Assembly (NCBI GenBank): GCA_035624425.1
Contig: DASPRN010000107.1
Location: 1 to 26,155, forward strand
From: AC-32 sp035624425
GTDB taxonomy: Bacteria > Actinomycetota > Thermoleophilia > Gaiellales > Gaiellaceae
DNA length: 26,155 nt
Direction: 5' to 3'
In this document: one piece after another, positions 1-8,090 of the stretch
Numbering within the stretch: position 1 is the stretch's first letter
Layout: each line of letters opens with the position of its first letter
Position numbers and translations under genes: made by a program
The notes under the pieces: generated by a model
The model's database searches: none
Told to the model about the DNA's origin: nothing
What the model saw: only the letters and a program-made list of their open reading frames with translations

Positions 1-2
1 TC

Positions 3-89
3 CCCGGCCGCTGGGGCCGGATCGACGCGTTCGGGCGTGGGCTGATGGAGCTCGGGAAACGCAAGCGGTCGGGAAGGAGATCGAGATGA
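3..89 (+). CDS. C-terminal tail of an unidentified upstream gene
   Basis: An open frame enters from the left edge and runs 28 codons to a TGA at 87-89. That stop overlaps the zwf ATG in the classic ATGA arrangement, which is the main reason to believe the frame is real. The visible peptide has an aromatic/Gly start (PGRWGRIDAFGRGL) and a strongly basic tail (GKRKRSGRRSR). It is too short for me to assign a family. The coupling suggests it is the preceding gene of the glucose operon. The zwf Shine-Dalgarno lies inside it. Confidence 0.45.
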   Translation, partial: PGRWGRIDAFGRGLMELGKRKRSGRRSR

Positions 90-1498
90 GCACGACGCAG
101 GGGGAGGCGGGAGGCCCGAAGCCGGCCGACGTCTTCGTCGTCTTCGGGATCACCGGCGACCTGGCGAAGGTGATGACGTTCCGGTCGCTCTACCGGCTCG
201 AGCGTCGCGGCCTGCTCGACTGCCCGATCGTGGGCGTGGCCGTCGACGACTGGACCGTCGACCAGCTGATCGAGCGCGCGCGCGAGTCGATCGTCGCGAC
301 CGGCGAGACGCTCGACGAGGACGTCTTCAAGCGCTTCGCGGCCCGCCTCTCGTACCTCCCCGGCGACTTCGGCGAGAGCTCGACCTACGAGGAGGTCGGG
401 AAGGCGATCAAGGGCGCCAAGACGCCGGTCTTCTACCTCGAGATCCCGCCGTCGCTGTTCGGGCGGGTGGTGCAGGGCATCGCCGAAGCCGGCCTCACGA
501 AGAACGCTCGCGTCGTGGTCGAGAAGCCGTTCGGCCACGACCTCGCGTCCGCGCGCGCGCTCGCCGAGGAGCTGCACCAGTACATCGACGAGTCGCAGCT
601 CTACCGGATCGACCACTACCTCGGGAAGATGGGGCTCGAGGAGATCGTCTACCTGCGCTTTGCGAACTCCATGCTCGAGCCGATCTGGACCCGCAATCAC
701 CTCGAGTCCGTCCAGATCACGATGGCGGAGGACTTCGGGGTCGAGGACCGCGGTCACTTCTACGACCCGGTCGGCGCGTTGCGCGACGTCGTCGTCAACC
801 ACCTCATGCAGGTGGTGGCCGCCGCGGCGATGGAGGTTCCCTCCCGGCGCGAGCCCGAGGCGATCAAGGACGCCCAGGTCACGCTCTTTCGCGCGGTGCA
901 GACGGCTGACCCCGCCCATTACGTGCGCGGTCAGTACGACGGCTACCTCGACGTCGACGGAGTCGAGCCGGGCTCGACCACCGAGACGTACGCGGCGCTC
1001 CGGCTCGAGATCGAGAACTGGCGCTGGGCCGGCGTGCCCTTCTTCATCCGCACGGGGAAGCGGCTGAAGGCGACCGAGACGGAGCTCAGGCTCGTCTTCA
1101 AGCATCCGCCGCAGCTCGGCTTCCACATGCGGGCCAGGCGGCCCGAGCCGAATCAGCTGGTGGTCAGGCTCGACCCCACGACGGGGATCAAGCTCATCGT
1201 CGACGCTCACCGTGCCGACATCGGCGGCGCTTCGGCGATCGATCTCAACATGGAGTTCGCACAGGAAGGCGGCGAAGGCCCGACCCCGTACGAGGTCCTC
1301 CTCCACGCGGCGATGGTCGGCGACAGCACGCGCTTCACCCGCCAGGACGGCGTCGAAGAGACCTGGCGGATCATGCAGCCGCTCCTCGACGACCCGCCGC
1401 CGGTGCACAGCTACGAGCCGGGGTCGTGGGGACCGGCCGCGGGCGACGAGCTGGTCGCCGGCCACGGCCGCTGGCACGAGCCGTGGATCTCGACGTGA
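86..1498 (+). CDS. zwf: Glucose-6-phosphate 1-dehydrogenase
   Basis: Cytoplasmic enzyme oxidising glucose 6-phosphate to 6-phosphogluconolactone with NAD(P)+, the entry step of the oxidative pentose phosphate pathway. The 470-residue product is close to the usual 460-510. It shows the nucleotide-binding GITGDLAK loop (residues 21-28; the family usually has GATGDLA), the EKPFG motif (146-150), and the substrate-binding/active-site RIDHYLGK (174-181) with the catalytic-site His177. The C-terminal half carries VPFFIRTGKRL and the conserved FKHPP strand. The start is set by GGAAGGAG about 6 nt upstream and by the ATGA overlap with the preceding frame. It is the first complete gene of a tight operon with a GH15 glucosidase, a GMC oxidoreductase and an aldose epimerase, so its substrate probably comes from glucose released by the next gene. 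Identification is secure; cofactor preference cannot be read from the sequence. Confidence 0.97.
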   Translation: MSTTQGEAGGPKPADVFVVFGITGDLAKVMTFRSLYRLERRGLLDCPIVGVAVDDWTVDQLIERARESIVATGETLDEDVFKRFAARLSYLPGDFGESSTYEEVGKAIKGAKTPVFYLEIPPSLFGRVVQGIAEAGLTKNARVVVEKPFGHDLASARALAEELHQYIDESQLYRIDHYLGKMGLEEIVYLRFANSMLEPIWTRNHLESVQITMAEDFGVEDRGHFYDPVGALRDVVVNHLMQVVAAAAMEVPSRREPEAIKDAQVTLFRAVQTADPAHYVRGQYDGYLDVDGVEPGSTTETYAALRLEIENWRWAGVPFFIRTGKRLKATETELRLVFKHPPQLGFHMRARRPEPNQLVVRLDPTTGIKLIVDAHRADIGGASAIDLNMEFAQEGGEGPTPYEVLLHAAMVGDSTRFTRQDGVEETWRIMQPLLDDPPPVHSYEPGSWGPAAGDELVAGHGRWHEPWIST

Positions 1499-1517
1499 GC
1501 TCTCGGAAGGAGGACCG

Positions 1518-3416
1518 ATGACCGCCGTGACCGGCAAGGACGAGGCCGCGACCAGGCCCCAGAGCGCTGCGGCACCGTCGCCGTTTCCGCCGATCGCCGA
1601 CTACGCGTTCCTCTCGGACTGTCATACGGGAGCGCTCGTCGCGCCGGACGGCGCGATCGACTGGCTCTGCATCCCCTCGTTCGACTCGCCGAGCGTGTTC
1701 GGAAGCCTCCTCGACCGGCAGGCCGGGTTCTTCCGGTTCGGCCCGTTCGGGATCGCGCATCCCACCGCGCGCGCGTACGAGCCCGGGACGAACGTGCTCG
1801 TGACGACCTGGAAGTCGCCCTCGGGCTGGCTCCTCGTCCGCGACGCCCTGACGATCGGGCCCTGGGACCACGAGGACACGGTCACGCCGCACACACGGCC
1901 GCCGGCCGACGACGACGCCGACCACATGCTGGTCCGAACGGTGGAATGTCTCGACGGCCAGGTCGAGGTCGAGCTCGTGTGCGAGCCCGTCTTCGATTAC
2001 GGCCGGGCTCCCGCCGAGTGGACGGCAGTGGACGGTGGCCGAAACGCCGCCGACGCCAGCGGCGCCGGGCAGCAGTTTCGTCTCCAGTCGGATCTCGCCC
2101 TGGGGATTCAGGGGGAGCGGGTCCGGGCGCGCCACGTGCTTCAGCCGGGCGAGCGCGCGTTCTGCGCGCTCTCCTGGGCCGAGGGGCTGGCCGCGCCGCA
2201 GACCGTCGACGACGCGCGCATGAGGCTGAAGTCGACCACGCGCTTCTGGCGCAACTGGTTGAACACGGCGCGAATCCCGGACCATCAGCTGCGCGACCCG
2301 ATCCAGCGCTCCGCCCTGACGATCAAGGGCCTGACGTACATGCCGACCGGGGCCACGGTTGCCGCGCTCACGACGTCGCTGCCCGAGACACCCGGCGGCG
2401 AGCGTAACTGGGACTACCGCTACACCTGGATCCGCGACACGACCTTCACCCTCCAGGCGCTTCACTTCCTCAACCTGAACTGGGAGGCGGAGGAGTTCAT
2501 GGAGTTCATCTCCGACCTGGAGCCGACCGAGGACGGCTCGCTCCAGATCATGTACGGGATCGACGGGCGCCGCGACCTGACCGAGTCGACGCGCGACGAG
2601 CTGACCGGCTATGCCGGAGCGCGGCCGGTGCGGGTCGGCAACGGTGCGTTCGACCAGCGCCAGAACGACGTCTTCGGCGCGGTCCTCGACTCGATCCTCC
2701 TCCACACGCGGCACGGCGACCGGCTGCCGACGCGTCTCTGGCCGATCGTCCAGTCGCAGGCCGAGTGCGCCACGAACATCTGGCGCGAGCCCGACCAGGG
2801 CATCTGGGAGGCGCGCGGCAAGCCGCAGCACTACGTCTCCTCGAAGCTGATGTGCTGGGTCGCCCTCGATCGCGCCGCCAAGGTCGCGGAGATTCGCGGC
2901 GACCCCGACATCCAGGCGACGTGGCAGAAGACCGCCGAGGAGATCCGCGCGGACATCCTCGAGCACGGCGTGCGGGACGGTGTCCTGCGCCAGCACTACG
3001 ACACGGACGCGCTCGACGCGTCCACGCTGCTCGCGGCGATCTTCGGCTTCCTGCCGGGCGGCGACGAGACGCTGCGCAAGTCGGTCGAGGCGATCGCGAC
3101 AGATCTGACCGATGACGGCTTCGTCCTGCGCTACCGAACCGGGGAGACGGACGACGGCCTCTCGGGCAGAGAGGGCACGTTCCTGATCTGCTCCTTCTGG
3201 CTCGTGTCCGCGCTGGCTGTCGTGGGCGAGATGCAGCGCGCCCGGGACCTGATGGAGCGCCTGCTGCGGATCTCCTCGCCGCTCGGCCTCTACGCGGAGG
3301 AGTTCGACGCATCGACCGGGCGGCACCTCGGCAACTTCCCCCAGGCGTTCTCGCACCTGGCGCTGATCGAGGCCGCGGCGCGGTTGATGATCCCCGAGAT
3401 GCTGGAGGAGTACTGA
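1518..3416 (+). CDS. Glycoside hydrolase family 15 (glucoamylase/trehalase type)
   Basis: GH15 enzymes are inverting exo-glucosidases that release beta-glucose from alpha-glucans or, in an actinobacterial branch, from trehalose. The product is 632 residues. Its N-terminal beta-sandwich begins IADYAFLSDCHTGALVAPDGAIDWL, followed by the (alpha/alpha)6 barrel with ERNWDYRYTWIRD and NDVFGAVLDSI. The likely general acid is Glu431 in IWEARGKPQHYVSSKLM and the general base is Glu594 or Glu595 in YAEEFDASTG, followed by GNFPQAFSHLAL. The frame is open much further upstream, inside zwf; I chose ATG 1518 because it follows AAGGAGG by 5 nt and lies 19 nt after the zwf stop. No signal peptide is seen, so it is probably cytoplasmic and acts on stored trehalose or glycogen-like glucan. 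The sequence resembles the mycobacterial trehalase group, but substrate is inferred, not shown. Confidence 0.93.
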   Translation: MTAVTGKDEAATRPQSAAAPSPFPPIADYAFLSDCHTGALVAPDGAIDWLCIPSFDSPSVFGSLLDRQAGFFRFGPFGIAHPTARAYEPGTNVLVTTWKSPSGWLLVRDALTIGPWDHEDTVTPHTRPPADDDADHMLVRTVECLDGQVEVELVCEPVFDYGRAPAEWTAVDGGRNAADASGAGQQFRLQSDLALGIQGERVRARHVLQPGERAFCALSWAEGLAAPQTVDDARMRLKSTTRFWRNWLNTARIPDHQLRDPIQRSALTIKGLTYMPTGATVAALTTSLPETPGGERNWDYRYTWIRDTTFTLQALHFLNLNWEAEEFMEFISDLEPTEDGSLQIMYGIDGRRDLTESTRDELTGYAGARPVRVGNGAFDQRQNDVFGAVLDSILLHTRHGDRLPTRLWPIVQSQAECATNIWREPDQGIWEARGKPQHYVSSKLMCWVALDRAAKVAEIRGDPDIQATWQKTAEEIRADILEHGVRDGVLRQHYDTDALDASTLLAAIFGFLPGGDETLRKSVEAIATDLTDDGFVLRYRTGETDDGLSGREGTFLICSFWLVSALAVVGEMQRARDLMERLLRISSPLGLYAEEFDASTGRHLGNFPQAFSHLALIEAAARLMIPEMLEEY

Positions 3417-3419
3417 GCG

Positions 3420-5000
3420 ATGGCCGGCTACGACGTGATCATCGTCGGGACCGGTGCCGGCGGCGGCACGCTTGCGCGGCACCTCGCCCCCTCCGGAAAG
3501 AGGATCCTGCTCCTCGAGCGGGGTGACTGGCTCCCGCGCGAGCCCCAGAACTGGCTCGCGCAGGACGTGTTCGTCGACAACCGCTACATCTCCGAGGACA
3601 CCTGGTACGACGGGAAGGGCAAGCCGTTCCAGCCCCAGATCCACTACTTCGTCGGCGGCGCGACCAAGCTCTACGGCGCCGCGCTCTACCGGCTGCGCGA
3701 GGAGGACTTCGAGGAGCTCCAGCACCACGACGGGGTGTCGCCGGCCTGGCCGATCACCTACGACGAGATCGAGCCCTACTACACGAAGGCCGAGCACCTG
3801 TACGAGGTGCACGGCGCTCACGGTGAGGACCCGACGGAGCCGTACACGAGCGCGCCGTACCCCTTCCCGGCCGTCTCCCACGAGCCACGGATCCAGCAGC
3901 TCGCGGACGATCTGGCCGCCGCCGGGTACCACCCCTTCCATGCGCCCTGCGGGATCCGCCTGAACGAGGCGAACATGCCCTACAGCGCCTGCGTGCGCTG
4001 CATGAACTGCGACGGCTTTCCGTGCGCGGTTCACGGCAAGTCGGACGCGGAGGTGCTCGGGGTGCGGCCCGCGCTCGAGCACTCCAACGTGGAGCTGGTC
4101 ACGAACGCGCAGGCCGTCAAGCTCGAGACCAACCCCGGCGGCACGGCGGTGACCGAGGTCATCGTCGAGCGCGACGGCGAGCGCGAGTCGCATTCGGGCG
4201 ACCTCGTCGTGCTGGCCTGCGGCGCGGCGAACACCGCGAAGCTGCTGCTCCTGTCGGCGAACGACAAGCACCCGCAGGGGCTCGCGAACGGCTCCGACCA
4301 GGTCGGCCGGAACTACATGTTCCACAACAGCCAGGCGGTGCTCGCGCTCTCGAAGGACGAGAACCCGACCGTCTTCCAGAAGACGCTCGGCCTGAACGAC
4401 TTCTACTTCGCGAGCGACGCCTCCGAGTACCCGCTCGGCAACATCCAGATGGTCGGCAAGTCCCAGGCGCCGATGTTCCGCGGCGAGAAGCCGGGCGAGA
4501 CGAAGCTGGCGCCGGAGTGGTCGCTCGAGAAGGTCGCGAAGCACGCGGTCGACTTCTGGCTCTCGACCGAGGACCTGCCGCTGCCGGACAACCGGGTCAC
4601 CGTCGACGGCGACGGCAGGCTGACGCTCAGCTACACGCCGTCCAACGACACGCCGAAGCAGGAGCTCTACGGGCAGCTGCGCTCGATGCTGCACAAGCTG
4701 CGCATGGAGCCCGACCACCTGTTCCATCGCTTCGCGTACCTCAAGAACGAGATCCCGGTCGCGGGTTGCGCCCACCAGGCGGGCACCTGCCGCATGGGTG
4801 CCGACGCGGCCAGCTCGGTGGTCAACCCGGACTGCCGCGCGCACGAGCTCGACAACCTCTACGTCGTCGACACGAGCGTCTTCCCGAGCATCGGCGCGGT
4901 GAACCCGGCGCTGACGGCGATGGCGAACTCGCTGCGCGTCGGCGACCACCTGCTCGAGCGGATGGGCGCCAGAGCCGAGGCGGCGCCGGCCCCGGCCTAG
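3420..5000 (+). CDS. GMC-family FAD-dependent oxidoreductase with a four-Cys motif
   Basis: A glucose-methanol-choline family flavoenzyme of 526 residues that oxidises an alcohol or sugar hydroxyl. The N-terminus has the FAD-binding GTGAGGGTLA (residues 10-19) and the ERGDW end of the Rossmann strand. The C-terminus has the family signature AHQAGTCRMG with catalytic His452, and NPALTAMAN with Asn495, the usual His/Asn pair. An unusual insertion at residues 191-202 reads CVRCMNCDGFPC, a CX2CX2CX4C pattern that could hold an iron-sulfur cluster. There is no Tat or Sec signal. ATG 3420 begins 3 nt after the GH15 stop, so the two are translationally linked. Placement between a glucosidase and an aldose 1-epimerase points to glucose or another aldose as substrate. 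Family assignment is firm; substrate and electron acceptor are inference. A bacterial glucose/sorbose/gluconate-type dehydrogenase is the nearest functional guess. Confidence 0.93.
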   Translation: MAGYDVIIVGTGAGGGTLARHLAPSGKRILLLERGDWLPREPQNWLAQDVFVDNRYISEDTWYDGKGKPFQPQIHYFVGGATKLYGAALYRLREEDFEELQHHDGVSPAWPITYDEIEPYYTKAEHLYEVHGAHGEDPTEPYTSAPYPFPAVSHEPRIQQLADDLAAAGYHPFHAPCGIRLNEANMPYSACVRCMNCDGFPCAVHGKSDAEVLGVRPALEHSNVELVTNAQAVKLETNPGGTAVTEVIVERDGERESHSGDLVVLACGAANTAKLLLLSANDKHPQGLANGSDQVGRNYMFHNSQAVLALSKDENPTVFQKTLGLNDFYFASDASEYPLGNIQMVGKSQAPMFRGEKPGETKLAPEWSLEKVAKHAVDFWLSTEDLPLPDNRVTVDGDGRLTLSYTPSNDTPKQELYGQLRSMLHKLRMEPDHLFHRFAYLKNEIPVAGCAHQAGTCRMGADAASSVVNPDCRAHELDNLYVVDTSVFPSIGAVNPALTAMANSLRVGDHLLERMGARAEAAPAPA

Positions 5001-5004
5001 CGCG

Positions 5005-5889
5005 ATGAATCCTTCGGGCGAGCAGGTCGAGCTCGCGTTCGGCGAGCAACGGGCCGTCGTCGTGGGTGTCGGCGCCGGGCTGCGGACGTACTCCGTCGAG
5101 GGGCGGCCGGTGATCGACGGCTACGACGCAGACGAGCTCTGTCACGCCGGCCGCGGCCAGCTGCTCGTCCCGTGGCCGAACCGCATCGAGGACGGGAGCT
5201 ATGAATTCGGCGGGCACACGCACCAGCTGGCGCTCAACGAGCCCGCGCGGCAAAACGCGATCCACGGTCTCGTGCGCTGGGCGCACTGGTCGATCGCCGA
5301 CCGCGCGGCGGACCGCGTCGCGTTCGAGCACGTCCTCTACCCACAGCCTGGCTACCCGTTCGCGCTCGAGCTGCGCGTCGAGTACTCGCTCTCCGAGGAC
5401 GGGCTCACGGTGCGGACCGGGGCGACGAACGCCAGTCCCGAGGCCGCGCCGTACGGAGCAGGCTCGCATCCGTACCTGGCCGTCGAGCAAGGCGTCGTCG
5501 ACGGCGTCGAGCTGCGCGTGCCGGCTGCGACCGTGCTGATCGCCGACGAGCGCGGCCTGCCGGTGGGCAGCGCCGCAGTCGCGGACGAAGGGCTGGACTT
5601 CCGCGAGTCGAGGCCGGTCGGGCCGGCGCGGCTCGACCATTGCTTCACGGACCTCGAGCGCGACGGCCGCGGCCGGGCCGAGGCCCGCCTCGGCACGACC
5701 ACCCTCTGGGCCGACGAGAGCTACCCGTACCTGATGGTCTTTACGGGCGACCCGTTGCCGGACGTCGCCCGGCGCAGCCTCGCCGTCGAGCCGATGACCT
5801 GCGCGCCGAACGCCTTCCGCAGCGGCGAGGGCCTGATCCGGCTCGAGCCGGGCCAGGCCCACGCGGGTAGCTGGGGCATCCGGCCCTAA
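5005..5889 (+). CDS. Aldose 1-epimerase (mutarotase) family protein
   Basis: Interconverts alpha and beta anomers of free aldoses. The 294-residue product has the galactose-mutarotase signatures: WPNRIEDGSYEF, IHGLVRW with a substrate His, GSHPYLAV with the second His, and near the C-terminus LAVEPMTCAPNAF, whose Glu is the expected general base. The ATG lies 4 nt after the GMC stop, with no strong Shine-Dalgarno, so translation probably depends on the upstream gene. It closes the glucose operon. Because GH15 releases beta-glucose, a mutarotase is a sensible partner for any enzyme needing the alpha anomer or beta/alpha balance. Epimerase-like hexose-6-phosphate mutarotases are an alternative, but the adjacency to a glucosidase favours a free sugar. 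Confidence 0.92.
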   Translation: MNPSGEQVELAFGEQRAVVVGVGAGLRTYSVEGRPVIDGYDADELCHAGRGQLLVPWPNRIEDGSYEFGGHTHQLALNEPARQNAIHGLVRWAHWSIADRAADRVAFEHVLYPQPGYPFALELRVEYSLSEDGLTVRTGATNASPEAAPYGAGSHPYLAVEQGVVDGVELRVPAATVLIADERGLPVGSAAVADEGLDFRESRPVGPARLDHCFTDLERDGRGRAEARLGTTTLWADESYPYLMVFTGDPLPDVARRSLAVEPMTCAPNAFRSGEGLIRLEPGQAHAGSWGIRP

Positions 5890-5938
5890 GGGCCAGTGGC
5901 CAGGGGGTCGTCGACCAGCGGCCGACATGCCCGGGGAC

Positions 5939-5944
5939 TACCCT
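5939..5944 (+). promoter_or_regulatory. Candidate -10 element of ppk1 (leaderless type)
   Basis: TACCCT fits TANNNT and ends 7 nt before the ppk1 ATG, so transcription would start at or next to the start codon. There is no Shine-Dalgarno in between (ttgtgcc). No convincing -35 hexamer is visible. The 62-nt gap after the epimerase stop also argues for a separate promoter. Confidence 0.45.
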
Positions 5945-5951
5945 TTGTGCC

Positions 5952-8090
5952 ATGGATGCGAGCCCGGTCTTCCCCGTCGGCACCCCGGAGACGGTGGTCG
6001 ATCTGGCCGCGCCGGCAGCGGCCGCGCACGAGCTCGGCCGCGCATGGGTCGATCGTGACCTGAGCTGGCTCGAATTCAACCGGCGCGTGCTGCAGGAGGC
6101 GCTCGACGAGCGGACACCGCTGCTCGAGCGGGTCAAGTTCCTCGCGATCTTCTCCTCGAACCTGGACGAGTTCTTCATGAAGCGGATCGCGCTGATCCGC
6201 CCGGCCCCCGGCGACGAGAGCCCCACCGCGCAGGAGCGGCGCGATCTGCTCCTGCTCGTGCGGGAGCGGGTCATGGCGATGCTCGACCAGCAGGCGCACT
6301 GCTTCGCCGACGTCGTCCGGCCCCGCCTGGCCGAGCACGGTGTCCACTTGCTCCGCTGGGACGACCTGAGCCAGGAGCAGCAGGCCGAGGTCTCGCAGAT
6401 CTTCGACACGCGCATCTCGCCGGTCCTGACGCCGCTCAGCCTCGACGAGGCGCACCCGTTCCCGTACGTCTCGAATCTCTCGACCTCGTGGGCCTTCCTC
6501 CTCGGCGATCCGGTCAACGGCGAGTCGGTGCTGGTGCGGGTCAAGGTGCCGCGGGAGCTGTACCAGTGGCTCCGGGTGCGTACGGGCGTGCGCTCGCCCG
6601 AGCGCGTGTTCGTCGGCCTCGACGAGGTGATCGCGGCGAACGCCCAGAAGCTCTTCCCGGGGATGGTGATCGAGAGCGCGAGCCAGTTCCGCGTCTGTCG
6701 CGACGCCGAGGTCGAGCTCGAGGACGACGGGCTGAGCAAGCGCGACCTGGTCGAGCTGGAGCTCCAGCAGCGGCGCTTCGAGCCGGTTGTCCGGCTCGAG
6801 CTGCAGCCCAACGCCGACCCCGGGATGGTCTCCGAGTTGTCCACCCGGTTCGCGCTCGGGCCCGAAGACCTGTACGAGATGACCGCCCTGCTCGACTACA
6901 CGACGCTGTTCGAGATCGCCGATCTGCCGATTCCCGAGCTCCGCGACCCCCCGTGGACGCCGCTGCCGCCGATCGGCCTCGAGGGCGATGGAAGCATCTT
7001 CTCGGCGATCAGGCACGGCGACGTGCTCATCCATCAGCCGTACGACAGCTTCGACGCGGGCGTCGAGCGGTTCATCCGCGAGGCCGCCGAGGACCCCCAG
7101 GTCGTCTCGATCAAGATGACCGTCTACCGGGTCGGCGACGACACGCCGTTCGTCCAGTCGCTGATCCACGCGGCCGAGGCCGGCAAGCAGGTCGCCTGCG
7201 TGATCGAGCTGAACGCCCGCTTCGACGAGGCGCGCAACCTCCACTGGTCGCGTGAGCTCGAGAAGGTCGGTGCGCACGTGGTCTACGGAGTCAGCGGCCT
7301 GAAGACGCACGCCAAGTCCGCGCTCGTCGTGCGGCAGGAGGAGGACGCGCTGCGCTGCTACGCGCACCTGGCCACAGGCAACTACCACTCGCGCACCGCC
7401 CGCCTCTACGAGGACGTCGGGCTGCTGACCGCCGACCCGCTTGTCACAAACGACGTCGTGACGCTCTTCCACTTCCTGACCGGCCGTGCCCGAACGCCGT
7501 CGTTCTCGAAGCTGGTGGTCGCGCCGATGTCGATGCGCTCCGAGTTCGTCGGGCTGATCGAGCGCGAGATCGAGAATCACGAGGCGGGCCGCCCCGCCCG
7601 GATCGTCTGCAAGATGAATCAGCTCGAGGACCCGGAGATGTGCACCCTGCTCTCGCGCGCCTCGCAAGCCGGAGTGCCGATCGATCTGATCGTTCGCGGG
7701 CTCTCCTGCCTCGCCGCAGGTGTGCCGGGCCTGACGGAGAACATCCGCATTCGCTCCGTCGTCGGCCGGTTCCTCGAGCACTCGCGCATCTTTCACTTCG
7801 CGGCCGGGGCGGAGGACCCGCTGGAGGGCGTGTTCCTGATCGGTTCGGGCGACTGGATGCACCGCAACCTGTCGGAGCGGGTCGAGACGGCGGTCCCGAT
7901 CGTCCACCGGCGGCTGCGCGCGCGGCTGTGGGAGATCCTGGAGATCTCGCTGGCCGACCGCCGGAATGCCTGGGAGCTGCAGCCCGACGGCTCCTACGTC
8001 CAGCTCCTGCCCGAAGCCGGCGACGAGCTCGGCGCCGAGGGCACCCACTCGACGATGATGCGCCTCGCCCTCGCCCGCCACGCTGTCTGA
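5952..8090 (+). CDS. ppk1: Polyphosphate kinase 1
   Basis: Reversibly polymerises the gamma-phosphate of ATP into inorganic polyphosphate. At 712 residues it has the usual PPK1 length. The N domain begins with DRDLSWLEFNRRVLQEA and SSNLDEFFMKRI, typical of the family. The phosphohistidine is His453 in GLKTHAKSALV (equivalent to E. coli His435), and the second essential His is His610 in FLEHSR (E. coli His592). TGNYHSRTARLYED and the phospholipase-D-like C1/C2 domains are intact. There is no Shine-Dalgarno; a TACCCT box 7 nt upstream of the ATG suggests a leaderless transcript. It follows the glucose operon, which is notable because actinobacterial glucokinases often use polyphosphate as phosphoryl donor; no such kinase is in the window. 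Two downstream genes are coupled to it by overlap. Confidence 0.97.
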   Translation: MDASPVFPVGTPETVVDLAAPAAAAHELGRAWVDRDLSWLEFNRRVLQEALDERTPLLERVKFLAIFSSNLDEFFMKRIALIRPAPGDESPTAQERRDLLLLVRERVMAMLDQQAHCFADVVRPRLAEHGVHLLRWDDLSQEQQAEVSQIFDTRISPVLTPLSLDEAHPFPYVSNLSTSWAFLLGDPVNGESVLVRVKVPRELYQWLRVRTGVRSPERVFVGLDEVIAANAQKLFPGMVIESASQFRVCRDAEVELEDDGLSKRDLVELELQQRRFEPVVRLELQPNADPGMVSELSTRFALGPEDLYEMTALLDYTTLFEIADLPIPELRDPPWTPLPPIGLEGDGSIFSAIRHGDVLIHQPYDSFDAGVERFIREAAEDPQVVSIKMTVYRVGDDTPFVQSLIHAAEAGKQVACVIELNARFDEARNLHWSRELEKVGAHVVYGVSGLKTHAKSALVVRQEEDALRCYAHLATGNYHSRTARLYEDVGLLTADPLVTNDVVTLFHFLTGRARTPSFSKLVVAPMSMRSEFVGLIEREIENHEAGRPARIVCKMNQLEDPEMCTLLSRASQAGVPIDLIVRGLSCLAAGVPGLTENIRIRSVVGRFLEHSRIFHFAAGAEDPLEGVFLIGSGDWMHRNLSERVETAVPIVHRRLRARLWEILEISLADRRNAWELQPDGSYVQLLPEAGDELGAEGTHSTMMRLALARHAV

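Noticed and set aside
1371..4949. A 1192-codon open frame on the minus strand across zwf end, GH15 and GMC genes
   Set aside because: It mirrors three well-identified forward genes and its peptide is Arg/Val/Leu/Asp-rich with no family motifs. Such antisense openness is expected from strong third-position GC bias.
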